Virus record (IMG/VR): IMGVR_UViG_3300017971_000844
Coordinates: 1-21,108 of that record
Direction: 5' to 3' (one strand)
From: a virus
Length of the DNA: 21,108 nt
Position numbers and translations under genes: made by a program
Part shown: in pieces, positions 11,487 through 19,728 of the stretch
Layout of the letters: the number at the start of each line of letters is the position of its first letter
Numbering within the stretch: the stretch's first letter is position 1
Notes under the pieces: generated by a model
What the model was told of the DNA's origin: nothing
The model's database searches: none
What the model saw: the letters and a program-made list of their open reading frames with translations, nothing else

Positions 11487-11972
11487 ATGAAACGTCGCCT
11501 CATCACCCTCGCAGGAGTCCTCTATGTCACGTTTGCCTTACTTTCGGCTCACAGCGCTGTGGGCACGATTACAAGCCCTGCTCATCTCCATGTTGGTGAA
11601 GGGTATGACCTGGGCCAAGGTGGACAAACTGATACAGATAGCGAACGAAGCGATAACGCTGACGCGTATACCGGACCAACCGACAAGCCCGAAGTCGCCG
11701 ACGACGCCAAATCTGAGTTCGTCATCACCGTCTACTCCGCAAGTTGGTGCGGACCCTGCGCAGTCTGGAAGCGACGAGAACTGCCAGCTTTATTGAAAGC
11801 CGGGTACAAGGTCAAGGTCCTTGACGTCGATGAGGTCGAAGAGCCCAAGTACGTTAAGGCTGTACCGACTGTTGTGGTCTCTCGAAAGGGAAAAGTGCTG
11901 GAAAAACGGAACTATTGGAAGGCCGCAGACATTATCAAGTACATCGAGAAACAACTCTCCCTGAAAGGGTAA
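11487..11972 (+). CDS. Exported thioredoxin-fold protein, 161 aa
   Basis: Residues 1-24 form a Sec signal peptide (KRRLITLAGVLYVTFALLSA). A polar, probably disordered linker to about residue 75 precedes a short thioredoxin domain: FVITVYSASWCGPC (active site Cys88 and Cys91), KVKVLDVDE, the cis-proline motif AVPTVVV (Pro127), and a final helix AADIIKYIEKQL. Thioredoxin-fold proteins reduce or exchange disulfides; in the periplasm it could act on the disulfide-containing neighbours. It starts four bases after the protease stop, with a weak GGTGA site. The linker region overlaps a second plausible reading frame. Confidence 0.75.
   Translation: MKRRLITLAGVLYVTFALLSAHSAVGTITSPAHLHVGEGYDLGQGGQTDTDSERSDNADAYTGPTDKPEVADDAKSEFVITVYSASWCGPCAVWKRRELPALLKAGYKVKVLDVDEVEEPKYVKAVPTVVVSRKGKVLEKRNYWKAADIIKYIEKQLSLKG
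11524..11796 (+). CDS. Possible overlapping gene, 90 aa, inside the thioredoxin gene
   Basis: It lies in the +1 frame relative to the thioredoxin gene. It has a better ribosome-binding site (AGGAG 11513-11517, six bases before the ATG) than its host gene. The product begins MSRLPYFRLTALWARLQALL and continues with an amphipathic helix (TWAKVDKLIQIANEAITLTR) and a Ser/Thr/Pro-rich tail. From about 11590 to 11670 its codon third positions are richer in G/C than those of the host frame. It could be an embedded gene, or the older coding frame of the region. It could also be chance. Confidence 0.4.
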   Translation: MSRLPYFRLTALWARLQALLISMLVKGMTWAKVDKLIQIANEAITLTRIPDQPTSPKSPTTPNLSSSSPSTPQVGADPAQSGSDENCQLY

Positions 11973-11975
11973 CCC

Positions 11976-12305
11976 ATGACCAACCCAGTTAACATCCACA
12001 AGGACGTCGTGACCCGCGAGGACGGTATTCGCCAAGGCACAACGAACCTTACAACAGCGAACACAACGATCAACGCGATCCCGACTCAACTGGCACCCAT
12101 CAAAGGCGTCCAGCTTCGAGCCGGTATCGCCAACGCCGGTACGGTCTATATCGGCGGCGCGGACGTTGATTTCGCCACGGCCAATGCTCTGTGCGGTTTA
12201 CCGCTTGAGGCTGGCGACGTGATCTTTCTTCCGGTTGGCGACACCGACCAGATCAAAGCGGTGAACTCTGACGCCAACGACATCCTTCACTGGCTGGTAA
12301 TGTAA
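11976..12305 (+). CDS. Probable virion decoration/head-fibre type protein, 109 aa
   Basis: The C-terminal 70 residues (GVQLRAGIANAGTVYIGG, LCGLPLEAGDVIFLPVGDTDQI, ILHWLVM) match a compact beta domain common in phage structural proteins with the pattern 'V.LRA...NAGTVYVG...G.PL.AGD...LPV...'. The N-terminus is polar and Asn/Thr-rich. It begins three bases after the thioredoxin gene and is followed by one base and then the solenoid protein, which fits a surface-protein cluster. The precise virion position is inference. Confidence 0.55.
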   Translation: MTNPVNIHKDVVTREDGIRQGTTNLTTANTTINAIPTQLAPIKGVQLRAGIANAGTVYIGGADVDFATANALCGLPLEAGDVIFLPVGDTDQIKAVNSDANDILHWLVM

Positions 12306-12306
12306 G

Positions 12307-13458
12307 ATGCGACCTGACTTGTACGATAGAGGTGCGAGATTCATCACAATACAACCGGGTGGTTGTTGTGGTGGAGGGGGTGGTACGCCCGGTGTGTTCA
12401 CAGTCGAGACCACTACTTGGAACTACACGAGTGTTTCATTTTCTAAGTCTGGCAACGTGGCCAAGTTCACCACGACCGACTACGACACGAACACCGTCAA
12501 TGTAACGCAGACAGTAAACAACCCGCGATTCGATTGGACGAGCAACAACGGCGGTATGACGGTAATGACCGAAGAGACCGACACGGTCTGCACGATCCAG
12601 TGTCGAAGCTCAGGGCTCGATACCCTCTGCATAACAGGCGATTGGCCATCTTTGACGTCGATTGACGCGGACACCAACCCTAACGTCACCACCATCAATC
12701 AAGGTAACTGGGCAAACATCGAGGACATGGACTTCACGGCATTGAGTCTCACTGAGTTTGAGACCTTCGAGTGGCCTTCCTTGAACTCACTGTACATAGC
12801 AGGTGCTTCGCATAGTCTTACTTCGTTCAACACATACGAGTGGCCCAACATGACCGTCTTGAGCTTGGTCTCAAGCGGGAACCTCGCCGGTATGAACATT
12901 GCTCAAGACTGGCCGAGCCTCGAAACCATCAACATTCGCGGCTGTAGCTTGAACACGTTCGAGCCCGGCACATGGAATAGGGTCAAGTACATCGACTGCG
13001 GCTACATCTCCTTTGCCACCATGAACAACCAAAGCACTTGGACTGCCTTGGAAAAGTTGATCTGCATTGTGGCGTACATGACTAGTGTCACTACGCACAA
13101 CACATGGACTAATTTGCAGGAGTTGTGGTTAGGTTGGGGAAGATTCACGTCAGGTACTTTCGAAACGCATAATGAGTGGACTGACCTTGAGTGGTTGTAC
13201 CTCAACAAAAGCGCCTACACGTTGAACGCTCTTACTATTCATCCGGGTTGGACCAAGTTCGACTACCTTGACTTCAGAGAAAGTGGCATTCCTGCCGCCG
13301 ACATCGACACGATCATTGAAGACGTGGACGCCATAGGCACCAGCGGCGGCAACCTGGATTATCGAAACTCAACATACGCCGCCGACTCGAACAGAAGTGC
13401 GTCAGCGAACACGGCGATTTCGAACCTAGTAGGGAGGGGCTGGACAGTCCTACGATAA
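12307..13458 (+). CDS. Tryptophan-repeat (LRR-like) solenoid protein, 383 aa
   Basis: After a Gly/Cys-rich segment (PGGCCGGGGGTPG, about residues 17-29) and a beta-rich region, ten repeats of 21-24 residues start at about residue 110. Each begins with Trp in the frame '.(D/E/N/G/S)W(P/T/A)xLxxLxI' (DWPSLTSI, EWPSLNSL, EWPNMTVL, DWPSLETI, TWTALEKL, TWTNLQEL, EWTDLEWL, GWTKFDYL). This resembles a leucine-rich-repeat or BspA-like solenoid, used in many surface proteins for binding. A role as a receptor-binding or tail-associated protein is inference. The C-terminal part (ADIDTIIEDVDAIGTS, SNLVGRGWTVL) looks like a capping domain. The stop overlaps the next start (TAATG). Confidence 0.68.
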   Translation: MRPDLYDRGARFITIQPGGCCGGGGGTPGVFTVETTTWNYTSVSFSKSGNVAKFTTTDYDTNTVNVTQTVNNPRFDWTSNNGGMTVMTEETDTVCTIQCRSSGLDTLCITGDWPSLTSIDADTNPNVTTINQGNWANIEDMDFTALSLTEFETFEWPSLNSLYIAGASHSLTSFNTYEWPNMTVLSLVSSGNLAGMNIAQDWPSLETINIRGCSLNTFEPGTWNRVKYIDCGYISFATMNNQSTWTALEKLICIVAYMTSVTTHNTWTNLQELWLGWGRFTSGTFETHNEWTDLEWLYLNKSAYTLNALTIHPGWTKFDYLDFRESGIPAADIDTIIEDVDAIGTSGGNLDYRNSTYAADSNRSASANTAISNLVGRGWTVLR

Positions 13459-13706
13459 TGGTAAAGATAGTAGCAAAAGATCACAAGCCCATGGTCGGAA
13501 TCTTCCGAAAAGACAACGACGAGCTTCATTGCGTAGTTGACTGGAGCCTGGACCCGAACGACGATTCAGTTCTCGAGTTCGATTCCTCGATCTACTACAA
13601 AGTGACCGGCAACACGTACGAGGAAGTCACGAGCGGACGTAAGGACACCAAACCAAAGAGAGGCCGCTGGATCGACGACATGGAGAGGGAAGCCGAAGGC
13701 CTATGA
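13458..13706 (+). CDS. Hypothetical protein, 82 aa
   Basis: I do not recognise this protein. It has beta-like segments VKIVAKDHKPMVGIF and ELHCVVDWSL, acidic loops, then a basic stretch KDTKPKRGRWI and the acidic end EREAEGL. There is no membrane segment. TAATG overlap with the solenoid gene and ATGA overlap with the following membrane gene indicate tight translational coupling. Confidence 0.68.
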   Translation: MVKIVAKDHKPMVGIFRKDNDELHCVVDWSLDPNDDSVLEFDSSIYYKVTGNTYEEVTSGRKDTKPKRGRWIDDMEREAEGL

Positions 13707-13984
13707 TGGATTTGCTTTTACAAGCCGCTTACCACGGCGCACCAGTCGCCGTCTTGGCCTGCTTGATCAGCGAGAGCCAGCTACTGAGCCCGATCCGTCA
13801 CAAGCTAAACTACCCTCTCCTGTATTGTCCGATCTGCCTTGGCTTCTGGATTGCTCTCCCGGTGCTCGCCCTTTACGGCCCGATACAGTACCTAGTGACA
13901 GTAGCCTTTTCGAACCTGTGGATGTTGATCATCCTGAAGACCTACGAAGCGTTGGACGCGACCTACGAGGACGACAATGGTTAA
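13703..13984 (+). CDS. Membrane protein with CPxC motif, 93 aa (DUF1360-like)
   Basis: Three hydrophobic segments are visible: about 12-27 (GAPVAVLACLISESQL), 46-62 (LGFWIALPVLALYGPIQ) and 63-78 (YLVTVAFSNLWMLIIL). Between the first two lies the motif YCPICLGFW (about residues 41-49), which is characteristic of small membrane proteins of the DUF1360 type and of related phage proteins. The function is unknown. The CPxC could bind metal or be redox-active, of interest given the thioredoxin gene nearby. The start uses the first of two adjacent ATGs. Confidence 0.6.
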   Translation: MMDLLLQAAYHGAPVAVLACLISESQLLSPIRHKLNYPLLYCPICLGFWIALPVLALYGPIQYLVTVAFSNLWMLIILKTYEALDATYEDDNG

Positions 13985-14660
13985 TCCAGTCTACTTAGCG
14001 ATGGCTGAGAATGACGACGTAGATCACGTCCGAGTCAGCGAAGACAACCCGCTACCCGTCACAAACGCCAGTGGCAACACGGTCAACAACGTCAGCTACG
14101 TGAGCATCGTCGAAGGTGGTCGAGTAGCAGCCATCGACGACAACACGAACTCGCTTCAATTTGTCGATTACGAGCACCACGAAATTCATGGCGGTAGCGC
14201 GTACCGGGCTGGATCACAAGAGACTCCAAACGCCGCAGGCACTCTGAGCCTCACTTGGACTACTCCGAATAACGGCAAACAGATGCACATGGTTTTCTCG
14301 GTAGAGACAGCCAACTCATCTGAAGTCACAATTTATGAAGACGTCAGCTTCACATCCAACGGGACGGCCATCACTCCGAGGAACGCCAACCGCAACTCTG
14401 CGGACGCCAGCAGCGTTCAAACAGTTGAGAAGGATGCCACGGTTAACGTCGTTGGAGCGACAATCCTCGGACATAAGCACATCGGTGCCGTCGGAGTGAA
14501 ACAAAACGACCCCAGCTTTGGTGGTGCTACTGAAGCCCGGCACGAGTGGGTGCTGAAGGAAGACACAACGTACCACATCGAAGTGGAGGACGTCTCTGGT
14601 GAAAGTCACGACATGTGGATCGGACTCGATTGGTACGAACACACTCCCAAGACCTCATAG
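13977..14660 (+). CDS. Probable virion surface protein, 227 aa
   Basis: The start overlaps the previous gene by eight bases. The sequence is Asn/Val/Ser/Thr-rich and beta-rich throughout (HVRVSEDNPLPVTNASGN, VNNVSYVSIVEGG, GTLSLTWTTPNNGKQMHMVFSVETANSSEVTIYEDV, TTYHIEVEDVSGE, WIGLDWYEH). The N-terminal 'RV....PLPVT' and central jelly-roll-like pattern occur in phage baseplate, tail or head decoration proteins. No enzymatic motif is visible. The role is inferred from composition and from placement before the packaging genes. Confidence 0.6.
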   Translation: MVNPVYLAMAENDDVDHVRVSEDNPLPVTNASGNTVNNVSYVSIVEGGRVAAIDDNTNSLQFVDYEHHEIHGGSAYRAGSQETPNAAGTLSLTWTTPNNGKQMHMVFSVETANSSEVTIYEDVSFTSNGTAITPRNANRNSADASSVQTVEKDATVNVVGATILGHKHIGAVGVKQNDPSFGGATEARHEWVLKEDTTYHIEVEDVSGESHDMWIGLDWYEHTPKTS

Positions 14661-14667
14661 GTGAACA

Positions 14668-15000
14668 ATGCGACTGACACGTAAAGAGAAGAAGTACAAG
14701 CGGCAGCTACGACGACGAACTTTCATTGAATACGCGTCAGGTCGTCTGGATCGCGACAATGCGGCCGTGGTGATGTCGGTCATCAACTCCCCGGTCGCTT
14801 TGCGAAAGCTGATCTTCAAACTCGAACACAACGTGAATCCTTGGGCAAAGAAGGGTTTCTCCGGTTTCGACTGGAAAGAGTTCTTCCTGAACGTCTGGGA
14901 TTGGATCAAAGAGAACTGGGATGACATCCTGATGATCATCCTCAAGCTCGCCCCGCTGCTGCTCCTCCAGCCGCAGTACGCCGAGCTACCTCGCCGATAG
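14668..15000 (+). CDS. Small protein with C-terminal membrane helix, 110 aa
   Basis: The N-terminus is extremely basic (RLTRKEKKYKRQLRRR) and could bind nucleic acid or acidic lipids. A helical middle (AAVVMSVINSPVALRKLIFKLEHN) follows, then an aromatic segment (GFDWKEFFLNVWDWIKENW) leading into a membrane-like helix DILMIILKLAPLLLLQ (about 86-101). This basic head plus membrane tail may place it at the inner membrane. It starts after GTGA with short spacing. I do not recognise the family. Confidence 0.65.
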   Translation: MRLTRKEKKYKRQLRRRTFIEYASGRLDRDNAAVVMSVINSPVALRKLIFKLEHNVNPWAKKGFSGFDWKEFFLNVWDWIKENWDDILMIILKLAPLLLLQPQYAELPRR

Positions 15001-15018
15001 CCTCAACTAGGAGCAACC

Positions 15019-15621
15019 ATGCGTATCCCTAACCCATTCGCCAACCACCCGCACACCCGCGTTATTTTCGACGACGCCGTTATGGTCGTCGGGCCGTGCG
15101 ACTCCGTTGAAGTCAACGACGACACCGAACTAGCAGTCATCGAAGCCGTGAACGTCGGCCGCAGCGACGCTGACGTGGTGTACGCCGCTCGAGTGTGGAC
15201 CCAAGCTGATGGCCTGATGGGTCAGGACACGTACGAGAAGAAAGTGAAAATCGAACTCGAAGCGAAGAAGCTCGAGAAGGATCAGCAAGCCTTCGCCGCG
15301 CGTCAGCGAGCCGAGAAGGAAGCGAAGAAGCGCGAGAAGATCGACGCCGAGTACGCCGAGAAGGATCGCAAGGCCCGCGAAGAAGACAAGACCGCGATGG
15401 AGATCGCCCAGGCACTCAAGGAAGAAATTCGCAAATCTCCGATGAGAATGAAGAACGGACAGCCCACCGTCGAGAAAGCCATCGAAGACAAGTATGGAGA
15501 CGATGCTTGGCAGTACAACAAGGAAGACGGCGAGACGCTTGACGACGAAGGTAACCGAGTCAATGACAGCGATCTGAAGTCCGGCGACATGTTGGACATG
15601 GGCGACACCCTCGAGATGTAG
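15019..15621 (+). CDS. Charged coiled-coil protein, 200 aa
   Basis: GGAGCA at 15009-15014 precedes the start. Residues about 1-70 form a compact domain (VIFDDAVMVVGPCDSVEV, ADVVYAARVW). Residues about 75-140 are Glu/Lys/Arg/Ala heptad material (EAKKLEKDQQAFAARQRAEK, then AEKDRKAREEDKT), a long coiled coil. The acidic C-terminus ends with SDLKSGDMLDMGDTLEM. It lies directly before TerL, where small packaging or assembly proteins are often found, but no TerS motif is visible. It might be an alternative small terminase. Confidence 0.66.
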   Translation: MRIPNPFANHPHTRVIFDDAVMVVGPCDSVEVNDDTELAVIEAVNVGRSDADVVYAARVWTQADGLMGQDTYEKKVKIELEAKKLEKDQQAFAARQRAEKEAKKREKIDAEYAEKDRKAREEDKTAMEIAQALKEEIRKSPMRMKNGQPTVEKAIEDKYGDDAWQYNKEDGETLDDEGNRVNDSDLKSGDMLDMGDTLEM

Positions 15622-15627
15622 GTCTGT

Positions 15628-17295
15628 ATGACACAGAAGGAACTACTCAAGGACTTCGGTGATCAACTGTTTGCTGGTCTGGTGTCCCGCACACTGGACA
15701 AATGCAGCAGGTGGGTGTGCCACCGTCGTATCATGGGTGAGCCCTTCCCAGGCAACTACACGTTCAAGTACCACCCGTGGTGCAAAGAAGTTCACGACTG
15801 CAACTCCGGCTTCTGCACAGTCATGAAAGCCGCTCAGTTGGGTCTAACGGAGGCCGCGATCAACCGCGCCTTCCACACTGTGGACGTTCTCAAGAGAGAC
15901 GTCCTGTATGTGCTGCCGACGGCGTTGAACGCCAGTGACTTCTCGAAGTCGCGGTTCAACACCGCCCTGCTGCACAGCCCGTATTTGGCCGATCTGTTCA
16001 CCGATACGAACACGGTTGGCCTGAAGCAAGCCGGTGGCGTCAACCTCTACATCAGAGGGTCACGCGGCGACAGCAACCTAAAGTCCATTCCGGTCTCCGA
16101 GCTAATCCTCGACGAAGCAGACGAGATGGACCAGCGAGCGATCTGGCTCGCTCTGGAGCGTCTGTCCGGTCAGTTGCACAAACATGTGTTCTCGCTGAGC
16201 ACGCCGACGATTCCGAACTTCGGAATCCACAAGCTGTACCAGCAAGGCACGCAGGAGCACTTCTACTTCAAGTGCCCGCGATGTGGCAAGACGACCGAAC
16301 TGATCTTCCCAGAGTGCCTGGAGATTTGCGGCGAGTCCATTACGGACCCGGAAGTGAAACGCTCGTACCTGAAGTGCAAGGAGTGCGAAGGGATACTGAC
16401 TCAGGAGGAGAAGCCCGAGTTCCTGAAGAAAGCATATTGGGAACCGACGGTAAGAGTTGAGGAAGATCATCGTAGCTTCTACGTCAACCAGATGTACAGC
16501 TACACCATCACGGCCGCTGACTTAGCCCTAGCATACTTCCGGGGCATCGGCGACGAGGCAGCCATGGTGGAGTTCCACAACTCCAAGCAGGGCTTGCCTT
16601 ACATCCCAGACGGCGGTCAAGTCACAGACAGTGAGATTGAAGTGGCCGTACAGAACTATTTCAAAGAGAGACAAAGACCAGACGTAGGCTCCGAACGACT
16701 CATCACGATGGGCGTTGACCAAGGTAAGATGAACAACATCGTGGTCATGGAATGGAGCGTGGATCACGGCATCGACATCAACGCATCGGCGTTCGGTAAG
16801 GTGCTGTTCGAAGGAAAGCTACCCGGAGACGACTTTAACACCCTCGACCCGCTGATGAGGGAATGGCAGGTGAAGGCCTGCGTGATCGACGCGGACCCGC
16901 AGATCAATGACGCGCGTCGATTCGCCCGCCGGTTCCCTGGCTACGTGTACTTGTGCCGTTACCGCCGAGGAGTGACGGGCAAGGAATTGCAAGTGTCGGA
17001 AGAGGAGAGTGGCGCACCCATCGTCACCGTGGATCGGACGAACTGGCTGGACGCTTCTATGGGGCGATTCCATTCAGACCGAATCCACATTCCTGCCGAT
17101 ACCTCGCTTGAGTTCAAGGACCATATGAAGGCCCTCGTGAGGACGTACGAGAAAGACGAGCTAGGCAACAGCAAAGCTGTCTACCTCAACACAGGCCCCG
17201 ATCACTTCGCACACGCTCTGAACTATGCTGAGATCGCCCTCCCATTGGCGGCAGGCATCGTGACGGGTGGCGACATCGAAGACAAGGTACTCTAA
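15628..17295 (+). CDS. Phage terminase large subunit, 555 aa (GpA-like)
   Basis: This is the ATPase and nuclease that packages DNA into the prohead. The N-terminal ATPase contains the variant Walker A AAQLGLTE (68-75) and Walker B LILDEADE (159-166). It is followed by a zinc ribbon CPRC (216-219) plus CKEC (250-253), an arrangement seen in GpA-type terminases. The nuclease part starts around MGVDQGKMNNIVVMEW (Asp364), with CVIDADPQINDARRF and the late DHFAHALNYAE motif. Length is normal for the family. It starts seven bases after the previous stop and is followed after two bases by the portal gene, the standard order. Confidence 0.93.
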   Translation: MTQKELLKDFGDQLFAGLVSRTLDKCSRWVCHRRIMGEPFPGNYTFKYHPWCKEVHDCNSGFCTVMKAAQLGLTEAAINRAFHTVDVLKRDVLYVLPTALNASDFSKSRFNTALLHSPYLADLFTDTNTVGLKQAGGVNLYIRGSRGDSNLKSIPVSELILDEADEMDQRAIWLALERLSGQLHKHVFSLSTPTIPNFGIHKLYQQGTQEHFYFKCPRCGKTTELIFPECLEICGESITDPEVKRSYLKCKECEGILTQEEKPEFLKKAYWEPTVRVEEDHRSFYVNQMYSYTITAADLALAYFRGIGDEAAMVEFHNSKQGLPYIPDGGQVTDSEIEVAVQNYFKERQRPDVGSERLITMGVDQGKMNNIVVMEWSVDHGIDINASAFGKVLFEGKLPGDDFNTLDPLMREWQVKACVIDADPQINDARRFARRFPGYVYLCRYRRGVTGKELQVSEEESGAPIVTVDRTNWLDASMGRFHSDRIHIPADTSLEFKDHMKALVRTYEKDELGNSKAVYLNTGPDHFAHALNYAEIALPLAAGIVTGGDIEDKVL

Positions 17296-17297
17296 AC

Positions 17298-19169
17298 ATG
17301 ACGCGCGACTCAAAGTTCCTGACGGCCATTCGACATCCCGAGTACCTCGAGGATGAACTGTATTGGTACGACTGGCGTGACACCTTCAATGGTGGGCAAC
17401 GGTTCGTGCGCAGGAACCTGAAGAAGTTCGCGCGAGAGACCGACGAAGATTTCACGGTCAGGAAGTTCTTCACGCCGATCCCGAGCTACGCGAAGGCAGC
17501 CGTGATCGACGTGCGGAACTCGATTTTCCAACGACTGAGCGACGTGACCCGACGCGGCGGCAGCGAGAACTACCGCAAAGCGGTGAACGGCGAGATCGGT
17601 GGCGTGGACAACAAAGGTTCAGCCATGCAGTCTTTCCTCGGCATCGACGCCCTGACCGAACTGCTGGTCATGGGCCGCGTGGGCGTGTACGTTGACATGC
17701 CGCAGTTGACCGGCTTCCGCACGATGGCGGACGAAGGCAACGCCCGACCGTACTGCTACATGTATCGAGTAGAAGACATCCTCTCCTGGGCCGTCGCCAA
17801 GCCGGAAGAGCCCGGCGACTTCACGGCCGTTCTGCTGCGTGACCGTGGCATCGATTACAACCAAGGCTTCTCGCACGGTGCGTACCTCCCGAGCGGTGGG
17901 TACACCCGTTACCGCTTCATGTGGATTGATCCGATCACCCGGATGGTCAAGATGAAGTTGTTTGATGAAGAAGACAACATGATCGACGTCCGAGGCGGAT
18001 TGATCATGGACGCCGAACAAGCGAAGAAGATGGACCCGACCGACCCGGAAGGCACCATCAACCTGGAACTGAACCGTATCCCGTTCACAATGCTCAGCAT
18101 CGGAGGCAGCTTGCTCAAGGATGTGTACAAGCACCAAGTGGCGCTGCTCAACCTGGGCTCCAGCGACGTCTCCTACGCATTGAAAGCAAACTACCCGTTC
18201 TTCATTGAACAGAAAGATTTAAGGGCAGTCGGCACCCACTTGAAAAAGATCGTGGATGACGATGGCACCTCAACGACTTCTGATAACAGTGAGGCTGGCG
18301 TGGCCGGTCGCACTGGTTCCAGTCATGGGCGTACTTACGACATGAAAGCAGATGCGCCCAGCTTCATTCACCCCAGTCCAGAACCGCTCATGGCGTCCAT
18401 GAAGCTCCAAGAGAAGCTGGAGGACGACATCCGTAAGTTGGTGAACCTCGCTGTACAGAACAAGATGGGACAGCGAGCGATCTCAGCAGAGGCCATGAAG
18501 CTGTCGGACCAGGGCTTAGAAGCTGGCCTTTCTTACATCGGTATGATTCTCGAAGGTGGCGAACGACGCGTAGCTGAGTTCTGGGCCGCGTACGAGAGCA
18601 AGGACCCGGATGCACGCCAGATCGCCACGGTGAAGTACCCGGATCGCTACAGCTTGAAGAACGACGAAGATCGCCTCAAGGAAGCCACTCAACTGGCCGA
18701 ACTGATGTATGCGGTCCCCGGCCGCGAGCCGAAGAAGGAACTGTCGAAGAAGATTACCACCGCGATGGTCGCTGGCGACATCAGCACCGAAGAACTCGAC
18801 GCGATCTTCAAGGGCATCGACGACGCCAACTACACGACATCTGATCCTGAGATCATCATCAGGGCCGTAGAAGCCGGGCTGTGCGGTGAGAAGACCGCGT
18901 CAATCGCTCTGGGCTTCGACGAAGAGGAATACTTGCAAGCACGCAAGGACCACGCAGATCGCGCCGCGCGAGTGCTAGAAGCACAGACCAAGGCCAAGAT
19001 CGAAGCGGGCGGAATGGAAAACCCGGCAGCCAGAGGAGTTGGCGACCTGGACAGCGACAAGGATTCGGGCAAGGAAGAACGAGAGGAAGTTAACGAAACG
19101 GACACGTCTGACGAGAAGACCCCGCCCACACGAGGGGAAGGCAAGAGCCTTAAGAAGGAAGACGACTGA
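17298..19169 (+). CDS. Phage portal protein, 623 aa (DUF4055-like)
   Basis: The N-terminal part holds the pattern FFTPIPSYAKAAVIDVRNSIFQ, RLSDVTRRGGSENY, GVDNKGSAMQSFLGIDALTELL and VMGRVGVYVDMPQL, which is characteristic of the DUF4055 group of portal-type proteins. The middle is beta-rich with SYALKANYPFF; the C-terminal third is long helices (SMKLQEKLEDDIRKLVNLAV) and ends in an acidic, Lys/Glu/Asp-rich tail (DSDKDSGKEEREE). Portals form the 12-subunit ring through which DNA enters the head. The stop overlaps the next start (TGATG). Confidence 0.88.
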   Translation: MTRDSKFLTAIRHPEYLEDELYWYDWRDTFNGGQRFVRRNLKKFARETDEDFTVRKFFTPIPSYAKAAVIDVRNSIFQRLSDVTRRGGSENYRKAVNGEIGGVDNKGSAMQSFLGIDALTELLVMGRVGVYVDMPQLTGFRTMADEGNARPYCYMYRVEDILSWAVAKPEEPGDFTAVLLRDRGIDYNQGFSHGAYLPSGGYTRYRFMWIDPITRMVKMKLFDEEDNMIDVRGGLIMDAEQAKKMDPTDPEGTINLELNRIPFTMLSIGGSLLKDVYKHQVALLNLGSSDVSYALKANYPFFIEQKDLRAVGTHLKKIVDDDGTSTTSDNSEAGVAGRTGSSHGRTYDMKADAPSFIHPSPEPLMASMKLQEKLEDDIRKLVNLAVQNKMGQRAISAEAMKLSDQGLEAGLSYIGMILEGGERRVAEFWAAYESKDPDARQIATVKYPDRYSLKNDEDRLKEATQLAELMYAVPGREPKKELSKKITTAMVAGDISTEELDAIFKGIDDANYTTSDPEIIIRAVEAGLCGEKTASIALGFDEEEYLQARKDHADRAARVLEAQTKAKIEAGGMENPAARGVGDLDSDKDSGKEEREEVNETDTSDEKTPPTRGEGKSLKKEDD

Positions 19170-19711
19170 TGGCATACTACGGCACCCTGACTGAAGCAAA
19201 CGCGTACTTCGAGAATCGCCTCCATTCGGACGCGTGGGCCGACTCGGCCGCTACGGATCGTCCCAAGGCGTTGACCGAGGCCACGATTCTGATCGACTCC
19301 CTGAACTACAAGGGAGTGAAGAACGCGGTATGGTCGATCATGTACGAACTGAATTCGTCAGGTAACTATGTGAAGATTCAGTCCAACCCGCCGACACGCG
19401 ACGAACTGATCGCCGCTGACGCCACGCAGGACCTTGAGTTCCCGCGTGGTCAGGATACGGAAGTCCCCACTGAAATCGAATGGGCCTGCTACGAACTAGC
19501 ACTGGCCATCCTTGAAGGCTTTGACCCGGAAGACGCGGTAGAAAGAACCAACATCATCCGGCAAGCATATTCATCCGTTCGGACAACCTACGCCGACGGA
19601 TTTCTCTCGCAAGAGTATCTTGCGTACGGTATTCCCACAGCACGCATTTGGAACTGGTTGAAGCCTCGGCTGTGTGATGACCGGATCATCAAATTAAGTA
19701 GGGCTGACTAA
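19169..19711 (+). CDS. Head-completion/adaptor protein, 180 aa (DnaT-like fold)
   Basis: The N-terminus YGTLTEANAYFENRLHSDAW followed by TDRPKALTEATILIDSLNYKG is typical of the small phage protein family often labelled 'DnaT-like'. In phage genomes it occurs between portal and capsid genes and is thought to be a gp6-like adaptor between portal and tail. ACYELALAILEGFD and VRTTYADGFLS complete the helical fold. The DnaT name comes from fold similarity and should not be read as a replication role. Confidence 0.75.
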   Translation: MAYYGTLTEANAYFENRLHSDAWADSAATDRPKALTEATILIDSLNYKGVKNAVWSIMYELNSSGNYVKIQSNPPTRDELIAADATQDLEFPRGQDTEVPTEIEWACYELALAILEGFDPEDAVERTNIIRQAYSSVRTTYADGFLSQEYLAYGIPTARIWNWLKPRLCDDRIIKLSRAD

Positions 19712-19728
19712 CGAAAGAGGTTAGGTTT

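Noticed and set aside
19169-19711. Replication primosome protein DnaT
   Set aside because: Only a fold label. The position between portal and scaffold and the sequence pattern fit a head-completion adaptor.
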